A DNA stretch of 64,000 nt from contig CM034541.1 in assembly GCA_020002185.1 (NCBI GenBank), positions 32,921,852 to 32,985,851 of the forward strand, read 5' to 3'. The notes beneath the pieces were generated by a model. The model did no database searches, had not been told where the DNA came from, and worked only from the letters and a program-made list of their open reading frames with translations. Origin of the DNA: Paraescarpia echinospica. Lineage: Eukaryota; Annelida; Polychaeta; Sabellida; Siboglinidae. The translations under genes and the position numbers were made by a program. This document shows, one piece after another, positions 35,101 to 50,100 of this stretch (position 1 is the first letter of the stretch; every line of letters begins with the position of its first letter).

Positions 35101-38100
35101 GCAGAAATGCATGTTATAGTTTCATCTTTCAATGTCAGGTTAATTTTCATCGACAAATAATCCAAAATTGCATTGGATTTTTATATAGCACAATTTGAAA
35201 TCTTATTTTGCTTCATTTTTATAAATAAATCAACAACTACTGAAAATATTTCAAGAAATGAGGTATCAGCTTATATTGTAATCTGTTGAATGCAAAAAGG
35301 TACAATGCTTTATTTTGCTATTTTGCACCTTTATACCCCCTTTGCTGTGGTCACATTTTGTTAAGTCTTGTTAACAAAATCTGTTACAAGCATTCGTGTT
35401 TAGCAGCTTGTAACATGACTGTCGACAATTACCTGCATGTCAAACTCGGTGAGCTCGGGGAAGAAGTCAGCATACATATTCAAGTCTGTCCATGTACGGC
35501 TGTAAGACGGGACGTCTCTGTTCAATTCAGCACCCTCATCCTCCTATAAACACAGCACAATTATAAACTTACAGTCACACTTTCACTTTCTAACGTGTCC
35601 TGTTTTCAATCTGTTCTGTGTGTTTTCGGATGATATTGGTACGTCATGTATGAAGTACATGAAATTGGTTCTGTGGGGGGTAACACTAGCTTTGATTAGT
35701 GGTGTACATTGATGAACAGTTGAACATCGCTTGACAGTCACCTCGGAAAAAACAGTAAATTACTATAGGACAGTTGGTTCCTATTTTTATTTAATTTGAA
35801 CCAAAGAAAATGGGTGTACAGTTATTATAAGGCAAAAATTTACATATTCTCATGTCTCAGATATTTTTACTATATGCTTAATAGAAGTAACGTGATATGT
35901 TGAAGAATACTCAGTGTACTGGTGGAAGCGCAAATTGTGTATCTTAATGTCTTATGCTGTTCTGTCAAAAACCTGAACAAATTCCTCCGTAATATAGCCA
36001 CATTCTACATCTCTAACATGTGTTCAATGCGGTGGAAACAAACTGTTGGAAAAGTTGTTTTGAGTGATGTACTTAAAATATACCAGTGGAATCCAAATCT
36101 CGTAATCTGCGCTGTGTAAATCGCTCTATGGCCAGAGCGTGTCACATGAATCGGTGCAAGATCAGGCAGTGTATTAAAATAGGCTAAGAGCGTTAAGAAC
36201 ACAAGATTTCAGTGACACGGTTTTTACTTGACACAAATTTTCTGGTTGTGAGTATAATCTTATACACACTGATTACCATGCAACATACATACAGCACATG
36301 ACTTTCTGCACTATACATGCAGCACACAACGTTCTGCACTATACATGCAGCACATGACTTTTTGCACTATACATGCAGCACATGACTTCCTGCACAATAC
36401 ATACAGCACATGACTTTCTGCATTATACATGCAGCACATGACTTCCTGCACTACACATGCAGCACACAATGTTCTGCACTATACATACAGCACATGACTT
36501 TTTGCACTATACATGCAGCACATGACTTCCTGCACTACACATACAGCACATGACTTTCTGCACAATACATGCAGCACACGACTTTCTGCATTATTCATAC
36601 AGCACACGACTTCCTACACTATACATGCAGCACATGACTTGCTGCACTATACATGCAGCACACAACTTTCTGCAGTATACATGCAGCACACAGACTTTCT
36701 GCAGTATATGTACATCACACACAACTTTCTGCACTATACATACAGCACACAACTTTCTGCAGTATACATGCAGCACACATGACTTTCTGCAGTATACGTA
36801 CATCACACATGACTCACTGCACTATACATACAACATACATGACTTTCTGCAGTATACATGCAGCACACATGACTTTCAGCACTATACAAACAGCACACGA
36901 CTTTCGTTAGCATACATACAGCACACATGACTTTCTGCACTATACATATAGCATGCATGACTTTCTGCAGCATACATACAACACACATGACTTTCTGCAG
37001 TATACATACAGCACACATGACTTTCTGCAGTATACGTACAGCACACATGACTTTCTGCAGCTCAGCGTCGTCTTCACTGCTGATATCATCGTCATTGTCA
37101 ACGGAGCTCTCATAGCCGTTCTCTCCACCTGTGCGCAATTGTTGAAGCATACGGGTGAGGCGTGTAAGCGGTACGGTGGCTGGCGGAGAGAGACAGAAGG
37201 AAGGAGAGGTGCTGTTAGTACATCGCACACGAAGCACTCTGGTTAGCAAGTGTCAGCTCAAAGCCATATGTACAAAGTGGGTCAGCTCTGTCTTATGTAC
37301 AAGTTTAATCAAACAGCTGTAAAATCACTTTAACAGGTCCATCTTTAATGCAACTGCATCAGTTATATAACTTTATATAACCCTTTAGACATCAACTTTT
37401 GTCTTAACTCCCAAATACCTGACTTGATTTAGGGACATTTTAAAGCAAGTATGTTCATGCAAGAAATAATCTCGAGACCAGTCATCCTGTAAAATAGATG
37501 GGCTGAGGCCATTCTGGATGGGCAAGAATTTTGATTGATGGGTACAGTCCATCAGTAAATGTTATGACCTGTTGAGGAATATCAGGCAGCTAACAACCAA
37601 TCCACCGATATCGGTCCAGTGATTCTTACCAAGTCACTGATTCTGTCACAGTCGGCAAATGTACACACTACGTTGCATATATTTTAATGGGCAAACATAC
37701 ACACTACGTTACATATATTTTAATGGACAAAAGTACACACTATGTTACATATATTTTAATGGGCAAAAGTACACACTACGTTGCATATATTTTAATGGGC
37801 AAAAGTACACACTACGTTGCATATATTTTAATGGGCAAAAGTACACACTACGTTGCATATATTTTAATGGGCAAAAGTACACACTACGTTGCATATATTT
37901 TAATGGACAAAAGTACACACTACGTTGCATATATTTTAATGGGCAAAAGTACACACTATGTTGCATATATTTTAATGGGCAAAAGTACACACTATGTTGC
38001 ATATATTTTAATGGGCAAAAGTACACACTACGTTGCATATATTTTAATGGGCAAAAGTACACACTACGTTGCATATATTTTAATGGGCAAAAGTACACAC

Positions 38101-41100
38101 TATGTTGCATATATTTTAATGGGCAAAAGTACACATTATGTTGCATTTATTTTAATGGGGAAAAGTACACTATGTTGCATATATTTTGATGGGCAAAAGT
38201 ACACACTATGTTGCATATATTTTAATGGGCAAAAGTACACACTACGTTGCATATATTTTAATGGGCAAAAGTACACACTATGTTGCATATATTTTAATGG
38301 GCAAAAGTACACACTATGTTGCATATATTTTAATGGGCAAAAGTACACATTATGTTGCATTTATTTTAATGGGGAAAAGTACACTATGTTGCATATATTT
38401 TGATGGGCAAAAGTACACACTACGTTGCATATATTTTAATGGGCAAAAGTACACACTACGTTGCATATATTTTAATGGGCAAAAGTACACACTATGTTGC
38501 ATATATTTTAATGGGCAAAAGTACACATTATGTTGCATTTATTTTAATGGGGAAAAGTACACTATGTTGCATATATTTTGATGGGCAAAAGTACACACTA
38601 TGTTGCATATATTTTAATGGGCAAAAGTACACACTACGTTGCATATATTTTAATGGGCAAAAGTACATACTATATTGCATATATTTTAATGGGCAAAAGT
38701 ACACTATATTGCATATATTTTAATGGGCAAAAGTACACACTATGTTGCATATATTTTAATGGGCAAAAGTACCTACTTTGTTGCATATATTTTAATGGGC
38801 AAAAGTACACACTACGTTGCATATATTTTAATGGGCAAAAGTACACACTATGTTGCATATATTTTAATGGGCAAAAGTACACACTACGTTGCATATATTT
38901 TAATGGGCAAAAGTACACACTATGTTGCATATATTTTAATGGGCAAAAGTACACACTATGTTGCATATATTTTAATGGGCAAAAGTACACACTATGTTGC
39001 ATATATTTTAATGGGCAAAAGTACACACGACGTTGCATATATTTTAATGGGCAAAAATCTGATTCCAGTTTATACATAATACCAAATGCGTTTTCAAAAC
39101 TATCCACAAGATGCGCCATTTTTATAGATGCTACAGGTATTTCTGACTGGGTTTGGCCGACTTGAGGCACCAGTTCGTGGCCAGATATCTAGACAATGAT
39201 TTATCATTCACTTGGCTTTTTCAAATGTGAACATCTGCTTTACTCCCTTACTCACAATAAATCTTATCAGTAAAAGTTTATATACATTATTTTTTCTTAA
39301 ATGTCACTGCCAACCACTATGAAATCATGTGTTAAAACAAATAATACCATTGCATGCCAAACTGCTACAAAAGGAATAATAACTAACTATAACTGGGAGA
39401 AAAATCCATGCAGAATATACACGTTCACTTAACTAATAGTTCACTCAAGATCAATCGACAATTTTTTTATAACCCTGCTGGTTGAGTAGTATCATCTGAC
39501 ACTGCCCCCTAATGTAAATTGTAACCGAAAATAATTTAAATAAACCAACCATAGTTTAACAATAAGTTCTCTGACACATAAACATATTTACAAACCAATG
39601 AGACATATTAATACATTAACATTAATACCTAAGATAGCACAAGACACTGAGCATGCCGCCAAAACTCTGGTAACGATTAAAAATGACAATTAAGTGCCTT
39701 TGTAATATACTGCCACAGCAACAACGGTGTAGGGATTGTCTTATACGTTCACATTCCAAAAGCAATTATGCATTTAGAATTGGTCCAACCCCCCCTTCCC
39801 CACTGATATATCCTGTGAGACGTGAGATTTTTGTGACCCAAAATGACTATCTGCATCAAATTGCATTTTAAAAGTTTAACTTCCTATGTGGCCCCACCAT
39901 AGCAATATAGATCCCTGCGATGTGTGGTAATAATAACCCCCTCTATGTAATGGTCGACGTATTTTTGGAACTTGTGAACTTATACGTCAACCCGTTACGT
40001 GAAGCTAAAACACACTTCTATAACAAAAATACTGTTTAGTTTTTAAAATGAGAAACTGTAAATTCATTGTTTATTATTGCTTGAATGACTGGCAGCTGTC
40101 AACGTGTTTCGGTCATTCGTGACAGGTGAATATAGTGGTCATCCGACCGGTTTATGTGGTTATTGGTCGTGTCAGGTAGGCAGTCGCTCGTAAGTTACAT
40201 TACTGTTTGAAACATTGCAAGAGTAGGATTTTGTTCACCCAAGATGTCTGGCTGACTGCCAAAATACAGGTCACCTAAAATAGGTTGTACATTTGTACAC
40301 ACATTCACACTGTTTATAGTCATAAGGTCATCGATATTATGCAGTGTTAATATAAAGCAATGTAAGCATTAATTGCTTGTTAAATTTAGCAATGCCTAAC
40401 ACAGACTCCCGCATTAGTGTTGCGTTACCAGTAACATGCAGAAAGATCATTAGCATTGAACCAGTTTCATACAATAATTTATAAGACAATACCTTAATAA
40501 TTTTTTGAGGGCACAGTTTATGTTTCCACCTTCATAACTACATATATTATGCCATTTCTTTCGACTTCACCTGTAACTTTGCTAGTGGCCAGACACGATA
40601 AAATCTCAAACATGGACCAGTGTACCATCATATGCATAACATTTTTATAAGCAACTGTGCTGCAGTGCATTAATGTGACCATGCAGAGCTGAGGAACTAC
40701 ATCAATCAAAGAAAACTGCTTTCAAATAAAATTGGACTGTCAACTAACAAATAGAAATGGTTCCCATGCAAATTTAGAGTGTAACTTTTTGCAAGATGAT
40801 ATTCCAGTTTTGATTACATTCCATCAATTACAAACATGCTGTGCAGCAGGTCATTTATTACACAACAGTTCTGTGTAAAAGATCCATTAAAAAATGCTGT
40901 ATAATAATATCTTTCATTTGTATAGCCAGATATGAGACCTTTTCAGAGACACTGAAAATCAATATTGGTAAAAAAAATCACAATAGTCATAAAAAGTAAC
41001 ATATATCATACATAATGTAAATAGACATTTGTAAAGAAATAGCTTATTTAAAATGAAATATCAGCTAAATTCTTATTAAAGGAGGTATTTAACTAGTCAC

Positions 41101-44100
41101 TGCTTTAAAAACAAACAAGTAATAAAAATACAAACATAACAAAACTGCGATACATGACAAACCAGGACATCTAACATGCTTTCTTTTTCCTAGTCTATTT
41201 TTCAACATATGAGATATTCATTTCAAACACTACGGGAGACGTGCAGTGAAAACATGTGTACTTAGAAGACGAGTGAAGACAGTCCTGTGGTCAGTGCATC
41301 GACTGACCATCGAGGTGGACACAGTTAGACAAAGCTGTGGTTAACTGCTCGTGCCTCGTTACTGCCACCTGGTGGTCAAGTTATGAAATAAAGCAGAATG
41401 AGAAGATCACGCATGCGTGCGAGAGGTTCAGTGTACACAGAACGGAAAGGAAAAGGCACGGAAACATAATATAATAATGCATAATAATAATAACGTAATA
41501 ACATAATAACAATATGCAAAATAACTGAAGCATGACTTCTGGATTGTTCGTTTCTCTATTGATAAGTTATGATGCAGTTATTATTTATCTGGGGGGGTAA
41601 ATGGAGAAATCTGTGGACATCCTCATTTGAAATCTAACCCATTCCAAAACTCACCCTCCAATGACGTGCACGGAAATCTGATCCCCATTCTGTATGTCGG
41701 TAGCAAACATCATTGATAAATTTCTGTGCACAGAAAATATTTACCCACCCCCCAAATCTCCAACAGTGAAACCTGATCACTGACAGATTCTGTTCATACA
41801 ACAGAGTCCACCACTGATTCCACAACCCATCCCATCTTTCCCACAGATAAATAATAACTTCTCCCTAACCTAAGCTCAGCCCTGTTTATATGTCTCAGAT
41901 TCTGTACAATTAAAGCATATTTAACTATTATTTTGTACAACTAATTCATACATGATTCGCTATCCTTACTAACAAATATCTGAAACATTAACTTAAAACT
42001 GTGATGCTGCGATGACTGTACATTCAGACACCGCTTGTTTTCTGACACCCCAAAAATATACAAGAATAATATTTTTTTCTGTATTGTATGTTCTTTTTGG
42101 AAAATATTATTTTATGTGTCTGAATGCCTATAGTCTTATGATGACTGTACATGTTTTCGGACGCAATTAATTTTTTTGTGCTTCCTATTTTCGAACAGCT
42201 GAGAATTTCATTACTCTTAGGTGCCCAAATACACACAGTCATTATGGTAATAATAATAACAATATATAACATTTTTATATAACATAAAAACAAACAGACC
42301 ATCTAAAACACCATTGAACTGAATGAATATTGTTGCCGTTCGTAGAGGCGATCATGAATCATGTGGCACTCACCTTGACCTTCGCCGTCGTCGATTACGT
42401 GGAAGTCGCTGTCGGGCAGGGAGAAACTGAAAGGGCTGCGGAGGGAGTCGAGGGGAAGATGACTCTTAGGGAAGCACTTGCGCATGATGAGACTCGAGGT
42501 GAAGATGAGATTCTCGAGTTCACGACACTTCGTTGCGGACTGGCATGACGTGTACAGGATGCGTATACCATCTGCGTCGATCAGCGCCTGCCTCCCGGCC
42601 TCTGTGACAGGCGACGTAATTATTTAATAATAATAAACTTCTATAGCGCCTATATCCCAAGGAATCTGAGCACAGAGGTGCAACATACAAGAATCACTGG
42701 GCAAAATTGTTAACATGACAAGCAAGAGTCATCATTAGAGCAAGGTACTACCAAAGGTTAGAATGTGAATGCAATTTCAAGTTCAAGTCTTTAGGTTTTT
42801 ATAAAACGTAGTTGTTGTCTCAGATGATTTTACAATAATAGGGAGTTGATTCCAGATTGTGGGTGCAGCTACAGAAAAAGCATGTTAAACTCAAATCCTT
42901 AATTCAGACACACATACGTACATATGTGCACAGACATGCCATGGTGTACAGATTTCCTGTGATTTTTTTGAGACTTGTGGGGAAGATGGCTGTATCCTGT
43001 TTTAGTATGGATCTGTTTCAAATGTAATATGATGAAATATGTATTGTCTTGATTTTCTTTTATTAATTCAAATGCCAAAGAAACTTGTAGCCATCAGCAT
43101 AAGTATATTATATGTATATTTTATTATAACTGTTGACGGCGACACTCGATCAGAATATAAACGTTACAGACTGGGTATCCAATAAAAAACATAAAGTGAT
43201 TAATTAAGAATTTCAAGTCAAAAGTATGGATATCAACCACGAAAATCTGGCATGTGTGTACAGTTTATCATTTCATCTGTTCTTACATCGTAACAGTCAT
43301 GGAAGCCAGTATTTTATATTATAGTGTGCCAAACTAATAATGTATAATTTTTATCATATGTTTCTATGTATTTTAGAAGGCTGACTATGGAGGTAAGGCC
43401 AGGATGTCAGCAGTCATCACCGGCTGTTCTGACTATGGAGGTAAGGCCAGGATGTCAGCAGTCATCACTGGCTGTTCTGACTATGGAGGTAAGGCCAGGA
43501 TGTCAGCAGTCATCACCGGCTGTTCTGCCTATGAAGAAGCATCACTGCCATCCTGTCATGTCGCAGAAGCCATGAAGATGGAGATGGTTTGGTCATATCC
43601 TCAAAAAATGGGCCAAGTGGCCCTGAAGTCCTTTGGACTAATACGTCTATATGTGACCCCGGCTGACCAAATGAGTGATAAGTCGGAAAATTTGTAACAT
43701 TGTTTTCTTACATCCTTGTAAAGGTTTGGTAGGGTGCTTTACACAGTTTCAACAAATATTACTGCTACAAAAATTGGCAAAGTTATGGAGCACTGAACAT
43801 GGTAGGGATCAAAAAGTGAAAATGAAGAAAACGGCTATTGAAGTTTTACATTATATATGCAAATGGATTGCATGGAAATATTACATGCACAATATTCAAA
43901 TGTGGCACACAGTATGTAATATGTATGTTATGTTGCAATGATACACTGGAAGTACAAACGTGCTGCTACAAAGACTTATCAAGTTATGCCAGATTATGTC
44001 TTCATGTATAAAACTAAGAGGACAGATTATCTGAGAGCAAAAGGTAGACTCACTGTTTGACACAGTTTAAAACCTACAGACAACTGTCCAGTTTAACAGG

Positions 44101-47100
44101 GGTCTAGTGGCTTAATGCTGTCTGTTGACACAAGCTACTGCCAGTGACCAATTACAGATTAGTCACAGCTTCCATCAAACAATAGCAGGCAGAGAATCTT
44201 AGCTCCACAGCTGGGTGTAATACACAACCAGAGCCACCACTGATTCATGGTCAAGTAGATTAGCTCAATGCACCAACTAAGACAATACACAACACTGTGA
44301 ATGACAGTGTCCAGAGTGAGGCCTAAGCAGTGTCATCATTGCTGAATAGATCAATTAAACCTGCCAAGTGGGTGACATTCTGCACAAGTGTTCATTAATC
44401 CTTAGTGATTGTTCAGAACACCAGACTGACCACATACCTAAACAACGCGAATGTAATAGGTGAAGAACAGGCAGTGTTCAAATAGGGGTATTGGTTAAAT
44501 TGTATTTGTCTCGACGCAAAAGGTTTTATTGTGCCTTCATCGATTATAAGAACGCATTTGATTTAGTAGACCGGTCCTCCCTGTGGTCTAAGATAATTTC
44601 ATGCGGTATTAATTGTATTGTGTTGAAAGTTGTATACAACATGTAAAAAAATGCTAAATCATGTATAAATGAGGGCCAGGCTGTGTCAGCCTTCTTCTCA
44701 TGTGTAGAGGTATGGCAAGGAGAAAACTTGTGTCCTTTGTTATTTGCTATTTACCTGAATAATTTTGAACACTGTTAGTCACAATTATAAGACTTGACAT
44801 GGCAGCTGGTTAAATTTACAACAACCTTAGTGATGATGATGTAGAAAATGTATGTTCTACTATATGCTGATGACACTAGAATGATTCAATCAAATACAGA
44901 TTTCTTGCTTGTGTATAGCGGAACTATGTCAACTCTTCTAATGGTTGACATTTGGTTGTTTCAGGTGTCAACTATATTGTGAATCTGTAATTATTAGTCT
45001 ATATTGATACAATTGATTTACACAGTACCATGTCTACACAAGGCATGGCAAGCGTAAACAGAACAGTAGAATGCATTTGATATAAATAAAGTTGATTAAT
45101 AAAGAATATAAATTTTCTATGTTTGTCACCTACAGGTGACAGAATATTAATTTTGTATGTTTGTCACCTACAGGTTTCTACAGACAATACATCTTTAACC
45201 AATAGACACCACAGTCACACCATTTTATAATAATTAAATGAACATCAAAATAAACACAACTTGCAATTATAGAAAATCAATAGTTTTGAAGATACAGTTT
45301 AAAAGTGTTACGCAACTGTTCAGTCTAACAGGGGTCAAGTGTGTCTACTCTGCCTGGGTGCTGTGACCAATTAAAGATTAGTCAAGGTCTCAATGGACTG
45401 GACTGTAGAGATTAGTCACAGCTGTTGACTTTGTGGCACAATACGCAACATCTAATGTTGGGGGTGGTCTCAAGGGCCCTTCTCAAAACCACATCACTAG
45501 ATAATGTAAACCTTTTGCACTTTGGGGGCCCCTTAGGTGCCCTTAGAATTATTCAATCAAATACAGATTTCTTGTATATAGTGGCAGCACCCTAAGATAC
45601 ATCTGTGCAAAATGAGAAAAAAAGTTGCTGAACAGTTTTTGAAAAAATAGGCCAAATGTTACATTTTTACCAGTTTTGGGGTCCTTGGAGGCCCTAGGGA
45701 GCCCATAAAATGATTCAATCAAATACAGATTTCTCGTGCACAGTGGCAGTGCCCCAAGATATGTCTATACAAAATTAGAGAAAAAGTTGCTGAACGGTTT
45801 CTGAGATACGGCAGCTAACGGCGGACGGCGGACGCAGAGTGATGGCAATAGTCCCTTGGACCTTCGGCCAAAGGACTAAAAAAGTAATGGTCATCTCGTG
45901 TGCCTTGCATAGTGGCTACATTCTCGTAATGTCTGCTGTACAGACATGCGTCGCTCATGGCAGAGGTCCAATTGCAGAATTTTTCATGGACTTCGCCGCC
46001 AACCCTGAACAATTCCACGATAACTGGAGGAGATATAAGACTAAGCTGTTCCCTTTGATGTGACATTGATTATTATGATCATCCAAAGAACAAGATGAAC
46101 TGCGACATGTGGGTCTATGTCCCATGAATACTTACCACCACATCAGTACTCTCACATCTCTAGAATTCTAGAACGTGTCAAAATTTATATTTACGCTGTC
46201 AAGAGCTTTTCCCTGCACAGTCCACTTGGCGGGTCAAAGCATGCGAATGCCAGAGTACTTACTCTGTTTCCATCATGCTTCATTTTATCCAGCTTATGTC
46301 CCTCTTCGGAGATTGATTAACAAGCATGTTAATCCCTGAGGTGAAGACATCTCTCACAACGTTCTTACGGTCTCTGCACAAGCTGACCTGGGTTCAGTGC
46401 ATGACCATTTTTATAGACCGAGTTATATATACAACTACATTCTTTGCACCTGTCTTACTGCATCCGTCATAGCATAGGAAGAAGTGAAAAAAGTCAGGTG
46501 TCGAGGCTGGACTCAACCAAGACTAAAGGAATAAGTAGGAGAGCTGCAATATCTGGTAAAAGCAGGTAAACCTTACTGAGGTTTGTGAGGTGCTTCAGAA
46601 CATTGAGGACGGCCTTGCGAAGGTTCACATGGCGATTCTTGCTGTCTGCTTTGTGCCAATCGCTGAACACGTTGAGCAGTACACGCACGCCCCCCTGGCC
46701 TACTGCTCTCGCAGAGTTGCTCTCTACAACACACCAGTAACATGGTCATATTGTAGTTACTCACTACAACACACCAATAACACAGTCATATTGTAGTTAC
46801 TCACTACAACACACCAATAACAGTCATATTGTAGTTACTCACTACAACACACCAATAACACAGTCATATTGTAGTTACTCACTACAACACACCAATAACA
46901 GTCATATTGTAGTTACTCACTACAACACACCAATAACAGTCATATTGTAGTTACTCACTACAACACACCAACAACACAGTCATATTGTAGTTACTCACTA
47001 CAACACACCAACAACACAGTCATATTGTAGTTACTCACTACAACACACCAATAACACAGTCATATTGTAGTTACTCACTACAACACACCAATAACAGTCA

Positions 47101-50100
47101 TATTGTAGTTACTCACTACAACACACCAATAACAGTCATATTGTAGTTACTCACTACAACACACCAACAACACAGTCATATTGTAGTTACTCACTACAAC
47201 ACACCAACAACACAGTCATATTGTAGTTACTCACTACAACACACCAATAACACAGTCATATTGTAGTTACTCACTACAACACACCAATAACAGTCATATT
47301 GTAGTTACTCACTACAACACACCAATAACAGTCATATTGTAGTTACTCACTACAACACACCAACAACACAGTCATATTGTAGCTACTCACTACAACACAC
47401 CAACAACACAGTCATATTGTAGTTACTCACTACAACACACCAACAACACAGTCATATTGTAGTTACTCACTACAACACACCAATAACACAGTCATATTGT
47501 AGTTACTCACTACAACACACCAATAACAGTCATATTGTAGTTACTCACTACAACACACCAATAACAGTCATATTGTAGTTACTCACTCACACCACACAAC
47601 ACAGTCATATTGTAGTTACTCACTACAACACACCAACAACACAGTCATATTGTAGTTACTCACTACAACACACCAACAACACAGTCATATTGTAGTTACT
47701 CACTACAACACACCAACAACACAGTCATATTGTAGTTACTCACTACAACACACCAACAACACAGTCATATTGCAGTTACTCACTACAACACACCAACAAC
47801 ACAGTCATATTGTAGTTACTCACTACAACACACCAATAACACAGTCATATTGTAGTTACTCACTACAACACACCAATAACAGTCATATTGTAGTTACTCA
47901 CTACAACACACCAATAACAGTCATATTGTAGTTACTCACTACAACACACCAATAACACGGCAGTCTTGTAGTAAATCTCTACAACATACCAATAACATGG
48001 CAATCTTGTAGTTACTTTCCACAATACACCAGTAACACAGTAATCTTGTATTTGGTCTCTACAGCACACCAACAACATGATAATATTGTAGTCACTCTTA
48101 TCAGAACACCAATAATATAGCAATATGGTAGTTACTGTGTACATCCAACCAATAACACAGCAATCTTGTAGTTACCCTCCACAACACACCAATAACACAG
48201 CAATCTTGTAGTTACCCTCCACAACACACCAATAACACAGCAATCTTGTAGTTACCCTCCACAACACACCAATAACACAGCAATCTTGTAGTTACTCTCC
48301 ACAACACACCAATAACACAGTAATTTTGTAGTTACTCTCCACAACACACCAATAACACAGCAATCTTGTAGTTACTCTCCACAACACACCAATAACACAG
48401 TAATCTTGTAGTTACTCTCCACAACACACCAATAACACAGCAATCTTGTAGTTACTCTCCACAACACACCAATAACACAGTAATCTTGTAGTTACCCTCC
48501 ACAACACACCAATAACACAGCAATCTTGTAGTTACTCTCCACAACACACCAATAACACAGTAATTTTGTAGTTACTCTCCACAACACACCAATAACACAG
48601 TAATTTTGTAGTTACTCTCCACAACACACCAATAACACAGTAATTTTGTAGTTACTCTCCACAACACACCAATAACACAGTAATCTTGTAGTTACTCTCC
48701 ACAACACACCAATAACACAGTAATCTTGTAGTTACTCTCCACAACACACCAATAACACAGCAATCTTGTAGTTACTCTCCACAACACACCAATAACACAG
48801 TAATTTTGTAGTTACCCTCCACAACACACCAATAACACAGCAATCTTGTAGTTACTCTCCACAACACACCAATAACACAGTAATTTTGTAGTTACCCTCC
48901 ACAACACACCAATAACACAGTAATTTTGTAGTTACTCTCCACAACACACCAATAACACAGTAATTTTGTAGTTACTCTCCACAACACACCAATAACACAG
49001 CAATCTTGTAGTTACTCTCCACAACACACCAATAACACAGTAATCTTGTAGTTACTCTCCACAACACACCAATAACACAGCAATCTTGTAGTTACTCTCC
49101 ACAACACACCAATAACACAGTAATCTTGTAGTTACTCTCCACAACACACCAATAACACAGCAATCTTGTAGTTACTCTCCACAACACACCAATAACACAG
49201 TAATTTTGTAGTTACTCTCCACAACACACCAATAACACAGTAATCTTGTAGTTACTCTCCACAACACACCAATAACACAGCAATCTTGTAGTTACTCTCC
49301 ACAACACACCAATAACACAGTAATTTTGTAGTTACCCTCCACAACACACCAATAACACAGTAATCTTGTAGTTACTCTCCACAACACACCAATAACACAG
49401 CAATCTTGTAGTTACTCTCCACAACACACCAGTACGACAGCAGTCTTGGGCACTCTCTGCAGACAATGGCTCTGACATTCTTAACAACTGATCATACTTG
49501 TGATTGTAAAACTAATTTAATTTTTAAACTGCATTTGATTTTACCCTTAAAACGGATTTTGAACGTACAGGGTTCAAAAAGGCCAGTTTGTGTGCATCTG
49601 GATTTTTCAACAGTTTTGGCCCAAATCATAACAACCTTCGTATAACAAAACTTTACCTAGTTACGTACCATTATTCACAATCCATTACGTGTCTTCTATG
49701 TTTGTTCCAAATTATGTTAATTTGCTACATTCTATGCCAAACATCCCCGTATCCACACGTGGGTAACAACATTAGTTTTCACTTGCACCTAGCGGTAAGC
49801 AATTTGATACATTAGCAACTAGCACTTATTCAAAGTGCTTTTTATGCACTAAAACAATTTTTGACTAAAAATATTCATTGTATGTTTAACAAAGCATTTC
49901 TGACACGCATTGTCATGTCTATTTAGAAAGTCTGAATAACCACTGACCTTTAACAAAAACGTACAGTTAATGGCGACTTACTTGACCGGACCAGCAAGGC
50001 CAGTGTGTCCAGTGCACACCGTACATGGTTGAGATACTTGCGTCCATACAGACTGAGGATGCGGAACAAATGACTGACCGCTCCGTTCTTGCCGAGGTAG

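Noticed and set aside
39040..39170. Minus-strand frame with [20 protein letters not shown] as a possible AGTPBP1 exon
   Set aside because: No acceptor AG at a suitable place, no similarity to CCP1, and exons 8 and 9 already join in phase.
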